Shown: positions 43,701-53,285, counted from the stretch's first letter. The stretch: DNA of 64,000 nucleotides from Desulfobacteraceae bacterium UBA5616 (GCA_002423615.1 DIKO01000019.1:1-64000); one strand, 5' to 3'. Program-made: numbers and translations. Notes: generated by a model from the letters alone, not told the origin.

Positions 43701-44618
43701 TCACGTGCAGACAACCATGATGTCTTTACCCAGCACCTTTGAGACAATTTCAGAGAGCGCCAGCATTTTTCCGGGCGATGGGGATGCCAGGCCCTCTTCA
43801 AGGGGATACGTCATCCCCAGGCCCTTGTACTTGGCTTCACCCATGCGGTGATAGGGCAGCAGGTCCACCCGGCGGACGGCGGGAAGCGTCCTGATGACGG
43901 CGCAAAGGCCCTCGATATTTTCAGGTGAATCCGTATATCCCGGTATGACGGGGATCCTGATCCACATGGGAATGGAGAGACCGGAAACAAAACGTGCATT
44001 TTCCAGCACCGGGTCAAGTTCGGCGCCGGTATATTTCCGGTGAAGCACCGGGTCGGCCACCTTGAGATCATAAAGCACCAGGTCCGTATATTCCAGAACA
44101 GCCATGAGGTTTTTGATTTTTACGAATCCGCAGGTATCCAGGGCGGTATGGATTTTTAGCGATTGACAGGCCTTGAAAAATTCCCGGGCAAATTTCCACT
44201 GAAGTGATGCCTCACCTCCGCTCAGGGTGACCCCTCCGTCGGATTTCTCGTAAAAAATCCGGTCCCGCTTCACGATATCCAGGGCTTGGGTCACGGTAAT
44301 ATCTCTTCCGGAAATCTCCCTGGCGTTGTTTAAGCAGGTCCGGACGCAGAGTGCGCAAACCGCGCACTTTTGAACATCGGTTATCAGTCGGCCGTCCTGT
44401 TCGAAAACGGCCTGGTTGGGGCAGGCCGCAACGCACCGGCCGCACGCCTGGCATCTGCCCGCAATCCACATGACCCTGCACCGGGGATTCAATCCCTCCG
44501 GATTATGGCACCAGGCGCACCTCATGGAGCACCCCTTCTTAAAAATCGTGGTCCTTAAGCCCGGACCGTCTTCGGTGGAGCATCTCTGAATATTGAATAT
44601 GCGGCCTGCGGTATCCAT
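43701..44618 (-). CDS. Glycyl-radical enzyme activase (radical SAM)
   Basis: The 305 aa protein has the N-terminal GRIFNIQRCSTEDGPGLRTT signature and the radical SAM cluster CSMRCAWC. An inserted double ferredoxin follows (CQACGRCVAACP and CAVCALCVRTCL), as in activases of non-PFL glycyl-radical enzymes. GGVTLSGGEASLQ is also typical. It installs the glycyl radical on the enzyme encoded just upstream (44622-46332). The activase appears intact although its partner is damaged. The start is 3 bp after the partner's stop, indicating coupling. Confidence 0.92.
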   Translation of the reverse strand: MDTAGRIFNIQRCSTEDGPGLRTTIFKKGCSMRCAWCHNPEGLNPRCRVMWIAGRCQACGRCVAACPNQAVFEQDGRLITDVQKCAVCALCVRTCLNNAREISGRDITVTQALDIVKRDRIFYEKSDGGVTLSGGEASLQWKFAREFFKACQSLKIHTALDTCGFVKIKNLMAVLEYTDLVLYDLKVADPVLHRKYTGAELDPVLENARFVSGLSIPMWIRIPVIPGYTDSPENIEGLCAVIRTLPAVRRVDLLPYHRMGEAKYKGLGMTYPLEEGLASPSPGKMLALSEIVSKVLGKDIMVVCT

Positions 44619-44621
44619 GAA

Positions 44622-46332
44622 TTACGTCAGTTCCTGCGCCGTCCGGGCGATGACCTCATCCTGAAGGGACCTGCCGATGCTGGTGAAATAGGCGTTATAC
44701 CCTGTGATGCGCACCAGAAGGTTGTCATAATCCCGGGGATTTTTCTGGGCTGCCAGAAGGGTTTCACGGCTGATGACGTTGGCCTGAAGGGCGGTGCCGC
44801 CCATTTCTTCGTAAGCCCTCAGAAGGGCGGCGAATTTTCTTCGATGAGCCTTGTCCCTCAGCATGGAGGGAAGAAAGGTCACCGTGTAGGATGCACCGTT
44901 GGGGATCACGTCGAAGCCCAGTTTGGTGACCGAATGAAAAGCCGCCGTGGCGAATCCCACGCCTTCCAGGGTGATAAAAGTTATAAACCGCTCCCCCCAT
45001 GTTGACATCCTTCCCCTTTTCCATGCAACCCTCCACGAGCATGGATAAAAAGGGCACGGGTTCATACATCCCGCGCAGGGCATCGGCGATGTTATAGGTT
45101 TCCACGGCCATTTGAATAATTTTCCGGGTCTGGGCAAAATACGCCGCCTTAAAATCCTCAAAAGACTTAAAAGTTGCCGGATCAGGCGTTTCTGCACCAA
45201 TCCGATCCCCGGTCCGCATGTCCTTTCCCTGGTTCAGCGCGAGTTCCACGGCCTTGGCCAGGTTGATGTTCACATCCACGGTGCCGGACCGGTCCTTTCC
45301 CTGGGCCGTATTTTCCAGGCATCCCACAACACCGTAATCCACGGCGTCTTCGTGGGTAAGCCCTGATTTTTCCAGGGCCTTTATGGACATGGCGTCAAAA
45401 TTCAGCAGGAACGGGCAGCCCTGGGTTTTGCTGATGTCCTCGATGAGCCGGTCCAGGAACCAGTCCGGGGTACGGGCGTGAATCCTGACATTGAGTTTGG
45501 GTTCCAGAAGGTTCATCTCCATGTTCACATCGAGGATCAGCGTGGTCAGATCGTTGGTCAGGTCCTCACCGTCCGCCCCCTGCCCGCTCAGGGTGATCAA
45601 CTGGCCGAATCCCGCGTTGATGCCGTTTTTACCGCTGGTGGTGCCGAATGCATCATAGGCGTAATTGTGCCGGATATTGAAATTCATCAGGAGCTCTTTG
45701 GCTTTTTCAACGGTGAGTTTTCCTGATGCGATGTCGTTTTTGTAATACGGGTACAGGTACTGATCCAGACGGCCGTAGGAGGTTCCGGGCCCTGGATAGG
45801 ATTCGGCGAACATCACCAGGGCATGGGTGAACCAGACGGACTGCAGCGCCTCATGAAAGGTCCGCGGCGGCTGATAGGGGACCCGGTCGCAGATATCGGC
45901 GATTTCCAGAAGCTCCTTTTTCCATTGCCTTGCCTCGGCTTCGGTCAGGCAGTTGGACAACAGGGTGGCGTGATGAGCGCCGACGATCAGATCACCGTCC
46001 AGGATATGGGTAGGATGAATTTTCAAGGCTTCCCTGAAAAAAACCGCATGCCGGATAACGATGGGAAGATCGAAAAAATCCTCGGGAAGTCCGGGTTTCC
46101 GGGCGAATGCCAGGGCGCTCTCGCCAAAGGCCGCAAGGCGCGGAACCGCATCCGGGACGATGGTGAGCTCATGCCCGGACAAAACGCTGTCCCAGGGCGT
46201 TCCCGTGGTGTACGGAATGGATTCATTTCGGAAGTAGGGCCGGTTTTCGGCGTCCATGTATTCGTCTCTCAACCGTTTGATCCGAGGCGGCAAGTCCTCG
46301 GAAGGCTGCCATATGGCGATGGGTTCGGCCAT
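44622..46332 (-). pseudogene. Degenerate glycyl-radical enzyme (PFL-like family): frameshift plus two internal deletions
   Basis: The N-terminal part (46332 to about 44977) contains RIKRLRDEYMDAE, the SYGRLDQYLYPYY motif and the active-site Cys-Glu pair VVGCLENTAQG. The C-terminal part in another frame holds the radical motif RITGYNAYF. The frames differ by one base at an AAAA run on the plus strand (44976-44979); one T fewer on the coding strand restores VYNF-ITLEGVG. Even when joined the protein is about 570 aa against the usual 780-850. Segments appear missing after EAEARQWK and between AAFHSV and LGFDVIPNGAS. A dehydratase- or lyase-type ancestor is likely; the substrate is unknown. Confidence 0.8.
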
Positions 46333-46377
46333 GGTGTACTCCCTTTTGCTGGTTTTTTTAATTCCGGAACAGTTGAC

Positions 46378-47232
46378 CTATAATTTCTTTTTTAGATTGT
46401 TGATCATATCAAAGATATTTCCCGGAAACAGCCGCGCCCTCTTTTCCAGGACCCATTTGACCCCGCTTTTTACGGCCGGGAGGAAAAATCCCTCCTGAGC
46501 CCCCCTGGCGGCATGACCGATGGCATCAAAGTCCGCCCCGGAAGATACGGCGGATCGGATCCCCATGATTTCAAAGGCCCGGTTCACCTGCTGCTTGTGC
46601 AGCATCAGAAGGTCCGAAGGGACATTGGAGATTCTTTCGGCAAGTAAATTGACCGCCTGTTCGAGCCGGTCTCCGGGCACGGCGAAGTTGACCATGCCGA
46701 TGGTTTCCGCCGTCCTGCCGTCGATATCATCTCCCGTAAAATACAGCATTTTAGCCCATCTGGCACCGACGATCCACGGCCAGATGGGCGTCAGCGGTGA
46801 TCCCATGTCCCGGAGAGGCGGGTACCCGAACCGGGCATCCTCGGCGCAGATCACAAGGTCGCACATCATGGCGAGTTCGGTTCCGCCGGCCAGGCAGTAG
46901 CCGTGAACCTGCGCGATCACGGGCTTGGTGCACTCCCAGATCCGCCACCACCGCCGCTGATGGGCCAGAAGCTGTTTTCTGTCCGCGGCGATATCTGCAA
47001 ACGCTTCTTTGGAGCCGTATTCATCGGGCCCGATATCATATCCGGCGCAAAAGGCCCTGCCCGCACCCTTGATGACGATCACGCCGACACCCGCGTTTTC
47101 TTCCGCAAGTTCCAATGCGCTAACGAGTTCTTCTCCCAGGGCATTGTTCAGCGCATTGAGTTTATCGGGCCGGTTCAACGTGATGGTAAAGACCTTCTCC
47201 TTGATCTCAGTCAAAATATTTTTAAAGTCCAT
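46378..47232 (-). CDS. Enoyl-CoA hydratase/isomerase-family protein with altered active site
   Basis: The ATG at 47232 follows AAGGAAAG and gives a 284 aa crotonase-fold protein; an upstream in-frame codon is ignored. TITLNRPDKLNALNNALG and AFCAGYDIGPDEYGS form the oxyanion pocket. The first Glu is kept (AGGTELAMMCD) but the second motif reads YPPLRDMGSPLTP, without the hydratase Glu. Isomerase or other crotonase-type chemistry is therefore as likely as hydration. It is upstream of, and probably co-transcribed with, the glycyl-radical enzyme remnant (45 bp gap). Confidence 0.83.
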   Translation of the reverse strand: MDFKNILTEIKEKVFTITLNRPDKLNALNNALGEELVSALELAEENAGVGVIVIKGAGRAFCAGYDIGPDEYGSKEAFADIAADRKQLLAHQRRWWRIWECTKPVIAQVHGYCLAGGTELAMMCDLVICAEDARFGYPPLRDMGSPLTPIWPWIVGARWAKMLYFTGDDIDGRTAETIGMVNFAVPGDRLEQAVNLLAERISNVPSDLLMLHKQQVNRAFEIMGIRSAVSSGADFDAIGHAARGAQEGFFLPAVKSGVKWVLEKRARLFPGNIFDMINNLKKKL

Positions 47233-47384
47233 TGTCTTTCCTTTTTCCACAATGTTAAATTTTAAAATTGCATTTGGAAGCAATCCGGATTAAGGTTTTT
47301 TCAACCCATTTCGCCATTCTGTTTTTCGACCGTCCCGTTTTAATTTTCTGAAAAATCCGGAAAGTACCCGTAAAGGAGGAGATC

Positions 47385-48665
47385 ATGTCGGACGCAACCC
47401 AACCGGACAGCGCTAAATTCTTTGGCTGGAATAACGTTGTTTTTCTCTTTCTCATTTACGGCTGCCTCATGGGATTCGTCTTTTACGGATTTACCGTGAT
47501 CTTCCCCGCCATGATCAAAGCCCAGGGGTGGGGACGTGGCGAAGCCGCCCTGGCCCATACGGTCCGCGGGCTTCTGGTCGGTTTCATGGCGCCCCTGGTG
47601 GCCATTTCCATATCCCGTTTCGGAGCGTCAAACACGATGAAGGCAGGTCTTGCCATCGGCGCAGGGGCTTTGGCGGTCCTGGGAACAGTGGCCGACCAAC
47701 TCTGGCACTGGACCGTTTTATGGGGCGTCATCATGTCCCTTTCCTTTTCCTTCGGCGGCGTCATCCCCATTCAGACCACCGTCACTTTCTGGTTTAACGC
47801 CCGCCGGGCTACCGCCATCGGCATCGTGGTCACGGGTTCAACGGTCGCCGGTTTTATCGCGGCCCCCCTTTTCACCCAGCTGATCAATATTACGGGGACA
47901 TGGAGAAGCGGCTGGCTGTCGGCATCCGCGATCTGCGTTGCAGCCCTGGTGATTTCCTTTTGGGTTAAAAACAAACCCCAGGACATCGGGCAGTTTCCGG
48001 ATGGAATTTCACCGGAAAATATCACCGGTTCTCCGTCCGCCGGAAGGACGGTTAAAAAGGCGAAAACCTACCGGACCACCGAGCCGTGGACCCTGAAGGA
48101 GGCCCTGAAAACCCCCGCCCCATATCTTTACATCGTCTGCCTGATCGCCCAGACCTGGGCTCTTTATATCGTCATGGTTCACGGCGTGCTTCATTTAACG
48201 GACAGGGCCTATACCCAGATGCAGGCCGCATCGGTCATCGGGAACCTGATTCTGTTTTCCGGACTGGCGCGGTTCCCCGCCGGCATTCTGGGCGACCGCG
48301 TTGAACCCCGCATTTTGGGTGCCATTGCGTTGCTGGGCATGAGCGCAAGCCTTTTCTTTTTCTGGAAGGCGCCGGCGAACATCATGCTCCTGCTGTGCGT
48401 GGCGGGAATTCACGGATTCTGCTTCGGGGCCACGGTGGTTCTGTTCCCGACCCTGATCGGAAACTATTTCGGGCCTTCGGCATTTGCGCCCATCACGGGA
48501 TTTGTAACGCCCTTCATGATCGTGTTCAGTGCGCCGGTCCCATTTATCGCGGGTCTGATCCACGACCGGTTTCACAACTATAACGCGGCGTTCATTCCCA
48601 TCGTGATCATGCTGACGGCGTCCGCTTTCTGCTGTTTCATCCTGAGGCCGCCGGCAAAAAAGTGA
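47385..48665 (+). CDS. MFS transporter (oxalate/formate antiporter-like / monocarboxylate-type)
   Basis: A 426 aa protein with about 12 transmembrane helices and a cytoplasmic central loop (about residues 200-235, rich in Lys and Pro). The N-half carries VIFPAMIKAQGWGRGEAALA and GLLVGFMAPLVA typical of OxlT-like carriers. Such carriers move organic acids across the inner membrane. AAGGAGG lies directly upstream of the ATG. It stands next to a class III CoA-transferase gene, a pairing that suggests uptake and CoA activation of the same carboxylic acid; this is an inference. Confidence 0.87.
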   Translation: MSDATQPDSAKFFGWNNVVFLFLIYGCLMGFVFYGFTVIFPAMIKAQGWGRGEAALAHTVRGLLVGFMAPLVAISISRFGASNTMKAGLAIGAGALAVLGTVADQLWHWTVLWGVIMSLSFSFGGVIPIQTTVTFWFNARRATAIGIVVTGSTVAGFIAAPLFTQLINITGTWRSGWLSASAICVAALVISFWVKNKPQDIGQFPDGISPENITGSPSAGRTVKKAKTYRTTEPWTLKEALKTPAPYLYIVCLIAQTWALYIVMVHGVLHLTDRAYTQMQAASVIGNLILFSGLARFPAGILGDRVEPRILGAIALLGMSASLFFFWKAPANIMLLLCVAGIHGFCFGATVVLFPTLIGNYFGPSAFAPITGFVTPFMIVFSAPVPFIAGLIHDRFHNYNAAFIPIVIMLTASAFCCFILRPPAKK

Positions 48666-48688
48666 AGACTTTTTTTCATCCCCTGATT

Positions 48689-49939
48689 TCAGGAGGGCTT
48701 GGAACAGACAACGCCATCCTGCTTCAGGCTTTCAATCTCCGCAGCCTCATACCCCAGTTCTTTGAGAACGATGTCGGTATGTTCTCCCACATGGGGGGCA
48801 AAACTTCGCATACCGGCCCTGTTGGCGCCAAAATGGATGGGATAGCCCGGTATTTTCAATTCCCCCAGGGAAGAAGACGTAATGGTGGTGATATACCCGT
48901 TTGCCAAAGCCTGGACATCGGTAAAAACCTCGTCGATCTGCTGAACGGAGCTGAACATGAGCCGGTGTTCCAGAAAAATATCCATCCATTCGTCACGGGT
49001 TCTGGTCAGAAAAACCGCGTCAAAAACAGCCACCAGTTCGGGGCAGTGATGAAACCGGTTCTGCTGATCCACAAAACGGGAATCTTCAATCAGATGGTCC
49101 TGGCCCGTGGCCTTGCACAGTATCGGCCACCATCTCTCTTCCGGGTGGTTTGTCCCGATTATCCACTTGCCGCCCTTGCATAGAAATGCATTTCGAAGCG
49201 GTGAATTCAGAGACCTGTCCCAGCGCATGCTGGGATCCACCCCTACCATGGACTTGATCATGAAGTTGCAGTACATCAGCCACATGGCCGTGCTGTACAG
49301 GGAAATATGGATTTCCTGCCCCATGCCCTGGCGTTCCCGGGCCAGAAGGGCTGTTATAATCGCGTGACTGACGGCAATGGCGGTGGACTGATCCAGAATG
49401 CCCAGATGAAGGGGCGTCGGGTGATCGTTTCCGGCAAGATAGGCCATGCCCGAGCGGGCCTGTCCCAATGGGTCGAACGCCCCCAGGTTGGCGAGGGGAC
49501 CCTCGGGTCCATATCCGGAAACATTGGCGTGGATGATTTTCGGGTTGATAATCGTAATGGACTTGTAATCGATGCCCAGTTCGATTTTGGTAGTGGGCCG
49601 GAGGTTGGTGAGAAAAACATCGGCCCCCTTCACCAGGCGGTTGAAAATCTCACGGCCCTTTTCCGTATGGATGTCCAGGCAGATGCCTTTCTTGTTCCGG
49701 TTGGAGACCTCGAACATGGCGCTTTTTCCGTCGGGCAGGCCGAAAACGACCATACCTGTCCGACTCCAGTGCCGCATGGGGTCTCCGGACGCCTCCTCGA
49801 TTTTAACCACATCGGCCCCGAGATCGCCAAGAATGGCCCCTGCCCCCGGGCCTGCATGAAATACGCCGTATTCCACCACCCGGATCCCTTCGAGGGGACC
49901 GATCCGGGTATCCTTCCCATTCTTCATCTCTTCGTTCAT
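48689..49939 (-). CDS. Class III CoA-transferase (CaiB/BaiF family)
   Basis: The 416 aa protein shows family III signatures: LEGIRVVEYGVFHAGPGAGAILGDLGADVVKIE at the start (about residues 17-49), NRNKKGICLDI, the VSGYGPEGPLANLGAFDPLGQARSG stretch containing the region of the catalytic aspartate, and LRNAFLCKGGKWI. It transfers CoA between carboxylates without ATP. It converges on the MFS transporter gene with a 23 bp gap. The substrate cannot be deduced, but the neighbouring crotonase and carrier point to organic-acid catabolism. Confidence 0.9.
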   Translation of the reverse strand: MNEEMKNGKDTRIGPLEGIRVVEYGVFHAGPGAGAILGDLGADVVKIEEASGDPMRHWSRTGMVVFGLPDGKSAMFEVSNRNKKGICLDIHTEKGREIFNRLVKGADVFLTNLRPTTKIELGIDYKSITIINPKIIHANVSGYGPEGPLANLGAFDPLGQARSGMAYLAGNDHPTPLHLGILDQSTAIAVSHAIITALLARERQGMGQEIHISLYSTAMWLMYCNFMIKSMVGVDPSMRWDRSLNSPLRNAFLCKGGKWIIGTNHPEERWWPILCKATGQDHLIEDSRFVDQQNRFHHCPELVAVFDAVFLTRTRDEWMDIFLEHRLMFSSVQQIDEVFTDVQALANGYITTITSSSLGELKIPGYPIHFGANRAGMRSFAPHVGEHTDIVLKELGYEAAEIESLKQDGVVCSKPS

Positions 49940-50008
49940 GAATGATCCTGTTTCCTTTTGAATTTTTACGATAATATTCTGTTAAAATCTTGATGCCGGA
50001 ATAATCCT

Positions 50009-50941
50009 TCATCTTGTTTTGCGTTGCTCCTGAATTTTATCCGGACGATTGACGCTGGCCACCGGGCAGGACGCCCGAAGCACCACCTGCTCAACGGTGC
50101 TGCCCAGAAGGGCCTCCTCCGGATCGATTTCCCGGGTGTGGTGAGCCATGACAATGAGGTCGCCGTTCTTCTCGCGGCAGTATTTCAATATTTCCATATA
50201 GGGAACCCCTTCCCAGATTTCCATTTCCACGTTATCGTAATCCTGCATTTGGGACAAGTAAATCCGGTGGATCTTTTCTTTCGCGGCTTTGATTTGATCT
50301 TCGATCTCCTCCTGACTGAAAATTTTCCCGGCATGCATGGCGGAAAGATCCAGGGCGTGAAAAATATACAGCCTGCTGCCGATCTCCCGGGCCAGTTTTG
50401 AAGCGAAAAGAAAAGCGGAATAAGAGGCCCTGCTGAAATCAGTACCGAAAATAATGTTGCTGAAATACCACAGACAGGTCGTGCAGGGACGGTTGACAAT
50501 CAGGACCGGGCAGCGGGCGCTTCGGGCCACCCGCTGCATATTGCTGCCCGCCTGCCGGTAGCCCAGGGCTCCGGTCCTTTCTTGACGGGAATGTGCCCCC
50601 ATCACGATAAAATCAACATCCTCCTTCCGGGCCAGACGCAGGATCTCCGTATGAGGGGTGCCCGCCATCGTCATGATGCGGGCATTGGGATACCGGGCCA
50701 GTTGCTCTGCATAGGTGTTTTTCAATTCTTCCTCAACCCATTGAATGTAGTCCTGGTCATAATACTCTTCTTCACCGGTCCTGGCGTCCCTCACAAAGGG
50801 GCTGAAACCGCGGGAGGGAAGTCCCAGAACATGGAAGATCAGAAGCTCCGAATGGTATTTCTCAGCGATATTAAAGGCCACGTGGGCCGCATTGTCACAG
50901 GCCGGCGTGGCCGTTGTGGCAAACAATACTTTACCGAACAT
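50009..50941 (-). CDS. Tandem-domain universal stress protein
   Basis: The 310 aa protein has two UspA domains: the first begins GKVLFATTATPACDNAAHVAF and ends VMGAHSRQERTGALGY...RCPVLIV, the second begins FGTDFSRASYSAFLFA and ends VMAHHTREIDPEEALLGSTVEQVV...CPVASVNRP. The G-2x-G-9x-G(S/T) ATP motif is partly kept in the second domain and degraded in the first. It sits directly downstream of hmcF (17 bp), so it may be the last gene of the hmc operon. A cytoplasmic stress or redox-sensing role is plausible. Confidence 0.88.
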   Translation of the reverse strand: MFGKVLFATTATPACDNAAHVAFNIAEKYHSELLIFHVLGLPSRGFSPFVRDARTGEEEYYDQDYIQWVEEELKNTYAEQLARYPNARIMTMAGTPHTEILRLARKEDVDFIVMGAHSRQERTGALGYRQAGSNMQRVARSARCPVLIVNRPCTTCLWYFSNIIFGTDFSRASYSAFLFASKLAREIGSRLYIFHALDLSAMHAGKIFSQEEIEDQIKAAKEKIHRIYLSQMQDYDNVEMEIWEGVPYMEILKYCREKNGDLIVMAHHTREIDPEEALLGSTVEQVVLRASCPVASVNRPDKIQEQRKTR

Positions 50942-50958
50942 ATCCTGACCTCCGGTGG

Positions 50959-52341
50959 TTATTCTTTAGGCAGCAAATGATGGGGGATTTCAACCATACT
51001 CAGTAAAATGGGTTTTAAAAAAGACCACCGGATGCCGATCCGGTAAACTTCTTCCAGGTCTCTCACGGCATCCCAGCAATTGTGGCAGGGCGTGATCACG
51101 AGTTTGGCGCCGGTGGCCAGAATCTGGTCCCTTTTGACTTTAAGGCCGATGTTTCTCTCCCTGCGGTATCGGCCGATGCCGTTCAAGCCCCCACCCCCGC
51201 CGCAACAGAAATTGTGCTCACGGCAGGGGCTCATTTCCCGGAAATCCTCGGCAATATACCCCATGATTTCCCGGGCGATATCCCCAAGACCGCCGTTTCT
51301 CACGTAATTGCAGGAATCCTGATACGTCACCGGCTCCTTGATTTTTCTGGAGGGATCGATTTTCAATTTCCCGTTTCTCAAGGCTTCGACAACCCATTCC
51401 ACATAGTGGAAGGTCTCGACCGGCGTTTTCCCGGACGCCAGCCCGGCCCAGTAAGGCCCTTCGATCACCGTCGCCCGGTATGCATGGCCGCACTCCGTGA
51501 CCACCATGCGTCCGGGGTTGAGCCGCCTCATGGCCTCATAAACCGATTCCACCTGCAATCTTGCCCCCTCCCAGTCTCCGGCGAACATGGCCAGGCTGGT
51601 TTCTTCCCAGCCGATGCTGGGAACGGTCCAGTTTTCCCCAGCGATATGGAAAAGAATGGCCGCCTCGGCCAAATCTTCAGGGTAATGCTTGGGTTCACGG
51701 GCATTGACGGTATACATGATGTCCACATCGGGTTTGTCTATGGGGATCGTCAATCCAGGCCATTCGTCTTCGTGCTCCTCCACCATCCACCGGCAGGTGT
51801 CCACCCAGTCTTCGGTGGTGATATCCATCTGGGCTCTGTAAATCCGATGCATGCCGGATCCGATTTTCAGCTCCCAGGGAACAAACCCCTGGGAAAAACA
51901 TATTCCCCGAAGGTAACTGAACATCACCCCCATATCGATGCCGAAAGGGCAATACAGTCCACAGCGGTTGCAGCAGGTGCATTTGGACCATGCCGTATCC
52001 ATGGCCATCCGCATGAATTCATTGTCCACCCCGCCCTTTCGCCTATACAGTTTTCCAAGCGTCGACTGGATTTTAAAAGAAGGCACCTGTTCCGGGTCTC
52101 TGTTGTTGGCCAGGAAGAAAAAGCAACTGTCCGCGCACAAGCCGCAGTGGGTGCAGATTTCAAGCCAGGTCCGCATCCGCGATTTCAGGGTCTTTTCCAG
52201 AATTGAAGCAATTTCAGAAGCATCGACGTCAAGGTCCTGCATCTCCTCGTAATACGATTTGCCGCCCTTGTCCGCCAGAAGCGAATGCAATTCTTCCTCG
52301 GTATTTACCGGACGTTTGTTGCACAATTTTCCTTGAGTCAT
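50959..52341 (-). CDS. hmcF: HmcF: HdrD-like iron-sulfur protein of the Hmc complex
   Basis: The 460 aa protein has two N-terminal [4Fe-4S] motifs (CTHCGLCADSC, CTCCNRCGLYCP) followed by heterodisulfide-reductase-type cysteine-rich domains (YQDSCNYVR and HNFCCGGGGGLNG, then CHNCWD). This layout is that of HmcF, TmcB and DsrK. It is the cytoplasmic end of a transmembrane electron conduit linking periplasmic cytochrome c to cytoplasmic redox chemistry. The gene order behind hmcE, and the full set upstream, make HmcF the best assignment. Confidence 0.9.
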   Translation of the reverse strand: MTQGKLCNKRPVNTEEELHSLLADKGGKSYYEEMQDLDVDASEIASILEKTLKSRMRTWLEICTHCGLCADSCFFFLANNRDPEQVPSFKIQSTLGKLYRRKGGVDNEFMRMAMDTAWSKCTCCNRCGLYCPFGIDMGVMFSYLRGICFSQGFVPWELKIGSGMHRIYRAQMDITTEDWVDTCRWMVEEHEDEWPGLTIPIDKPDVDIMYTVNAREPKHYPEDLAEAAILFHIAGENWTVPSIGWEETSLAMFAGDWEGARLQVESVYEAMRRLNPGRMVVTECGHAYRATVIEGPYWAGLASGKTPVETFHYVEWVVEALRNGKLKIDPSRKIKEPVTYQDSCNYVRNGGLGDIAREIMGYIAEDFREMSPCREHNFCCGGGGGLNGIGRYRRERNIGLKVKRDQILATGAKLVITPCHNCWDAVRDLEEVYRIGIRWSFLKPILLSMVEIPHHLLPKE

Positions 52342-52361
52342 GGGTTTTTGTCCTTTTATGA

Positions 52362-53039
52362 CTACCAGGCCATCCCTTTTCCCTTCATTCCCCCCCGTTT
52401 GATGCCGAAATCCATCCCCAGTTGAACCCGGGACATAAAGAAAAGGGCGAAATGAGAAAGTTTGGTAAAGGGAATGGCCATGAGCAGGATCTCGCCGCTG
52501 ATGATATGGGCATACAGCCAGAAGCCATAGGTGGATGCCTGGTGATGAGCCAGATATCCGGTTACAAACGGGGTTATGGCAAGCAGCATCACGGTCAAAT
52601 CATTGGCATCGGTGATTTTCCGGACTTCCGGAAGTGCCACCCTTCTTAAAACCAGGAGCAACCCGGTCGTGATGACGAGAAGGACTATCCCATCTGCGGC
52701 ATTTTCAGAGAGGGTCCACAACGAAAATCCCCATTTCTCCTTCAGCAGGATATTGTGGGCGGTAAGAAAAACCGGCACCGTAAGAAGACCGATGTGAAAT
52801 AAAAAAACCAGAACCGTAAAAACCGGGTGGTCTCTCCAGCTTCGGGTTCCGAAGGGAAAAAGCCACAGGACAACCGACCGAAGAGCGCCCTTCACGCCGA
52901 AAGAAATGTTTTTCGTATAGGCGACGCGGTCCAGTTTCCAGTCCAGCCCCCGGATATAGCGCAAAATCCGAATCACCAGACCCATCATCAAAACGCCGAA
53001 TGACACCCATGCCATGGGACCGATCAGAATATCATACAT
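52362..53039 (-). CDS. hmcE: HmcE: cytochrome b-like membrane subunit (NarI/DsrM family)
   Basis: A 225 aa protein with about five transmembrane helices and histidines spaced as in NarI/DsrM-type b-haem proteins (HPVFTVLVFLFHIGLL, YLAHHQASTYGFWLYAHIISGE, FTKLSHFALF). It would carry electrons and perhaps quinone chemistry within the inner membrane. It lies between the tiny hmcD (15 bp) and hmcF (20 bp), as in the Desulfovibrio hmc operon. The ATG follows GGGTGAGAG. Confidence 0.88.
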   Translation of the reverse strand: MYDILIGPMAWVSFGVLMMGLVIRILRYIRGLDWKLDRVAYTKNISFGVKGALRSVVLWLFPFGTRSWRDHPVFTVLVFLFHIGLLTVPVFLTAHNILLKEKWGFSLWTLSENAADGIVLLVITTGLLLVLRRVALPEVRKITDANDLTVMLLAITPFVTGYLAHHQASTYGFWLYAHIISGEILLMAIPFTKLSHFALFFMSRVQLGMDFGIKRGGMKGKGMAW

Positions 53040-53053
53040 GCTCTCACCCGATG

Positions 53054-53188
53054 TTATTCATCCCCGTTTCTCTGCGTTAAAAAATGCCAGAACCCGCCTA
53101 TCCCGATCAGCGCTCCGATGATCAATAGGTAGGTTGCGCCGTCGGTGTGTGCCATAAACTCCTGAAGAGTTTGAAACATGTCGTCCAT
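53054..53188 (-). CDS. hmcD: HmcD-like 44-aa single-span membrane protein
   Basis: This very short gene encodes 44 aa (MDDMFQTLQEFMAHTDGATY start) with one hydrophobic helix, LLIIGALIGIGGFWHFL, and a polar RNGDE end. It occupies the exact hmcD position between hmcC and hmcE. D. vulgaris HmcD is likewise a tiny membrane protein. The ATG at 53188 has only a weak purine RBS; an internal ATG at 53179 would shorten it by three residues. Confidence 0.78.
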   Translation of the reverse strand: MDDMFQTLQEFMAHTDGATYLLIIGALIGIGGFWHFLTQRNGDE

Positions 53189-53216
53189 TTTTTACCTGTG
53201 TTTCAATCTGATAGGG

Positions 53217-53270
53217 GTAGGTCGGAATTCATATCCCGACATCCTGATCTCGGGTATGGAAACCCGGCCT
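53217..53270. repeat. REP-like palindromic element inside the hmc operon
   Basis: The stretch 53217-53241 (GTAGGTCGG...CCCGACA) resembles the right arm of the inverted repeat at 6426-6449 and is itself a weak dyad (GTCGG/CCGAC). It is followed by a second small hairpin, CGGGT-atggaa-ACCCG (53251-53266). It lies between hmcC and hmcD and could modulate mRNA processing. Confidence 0.55.
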
Positions 53271-53285
53271 GCGACGCTGGATCAT

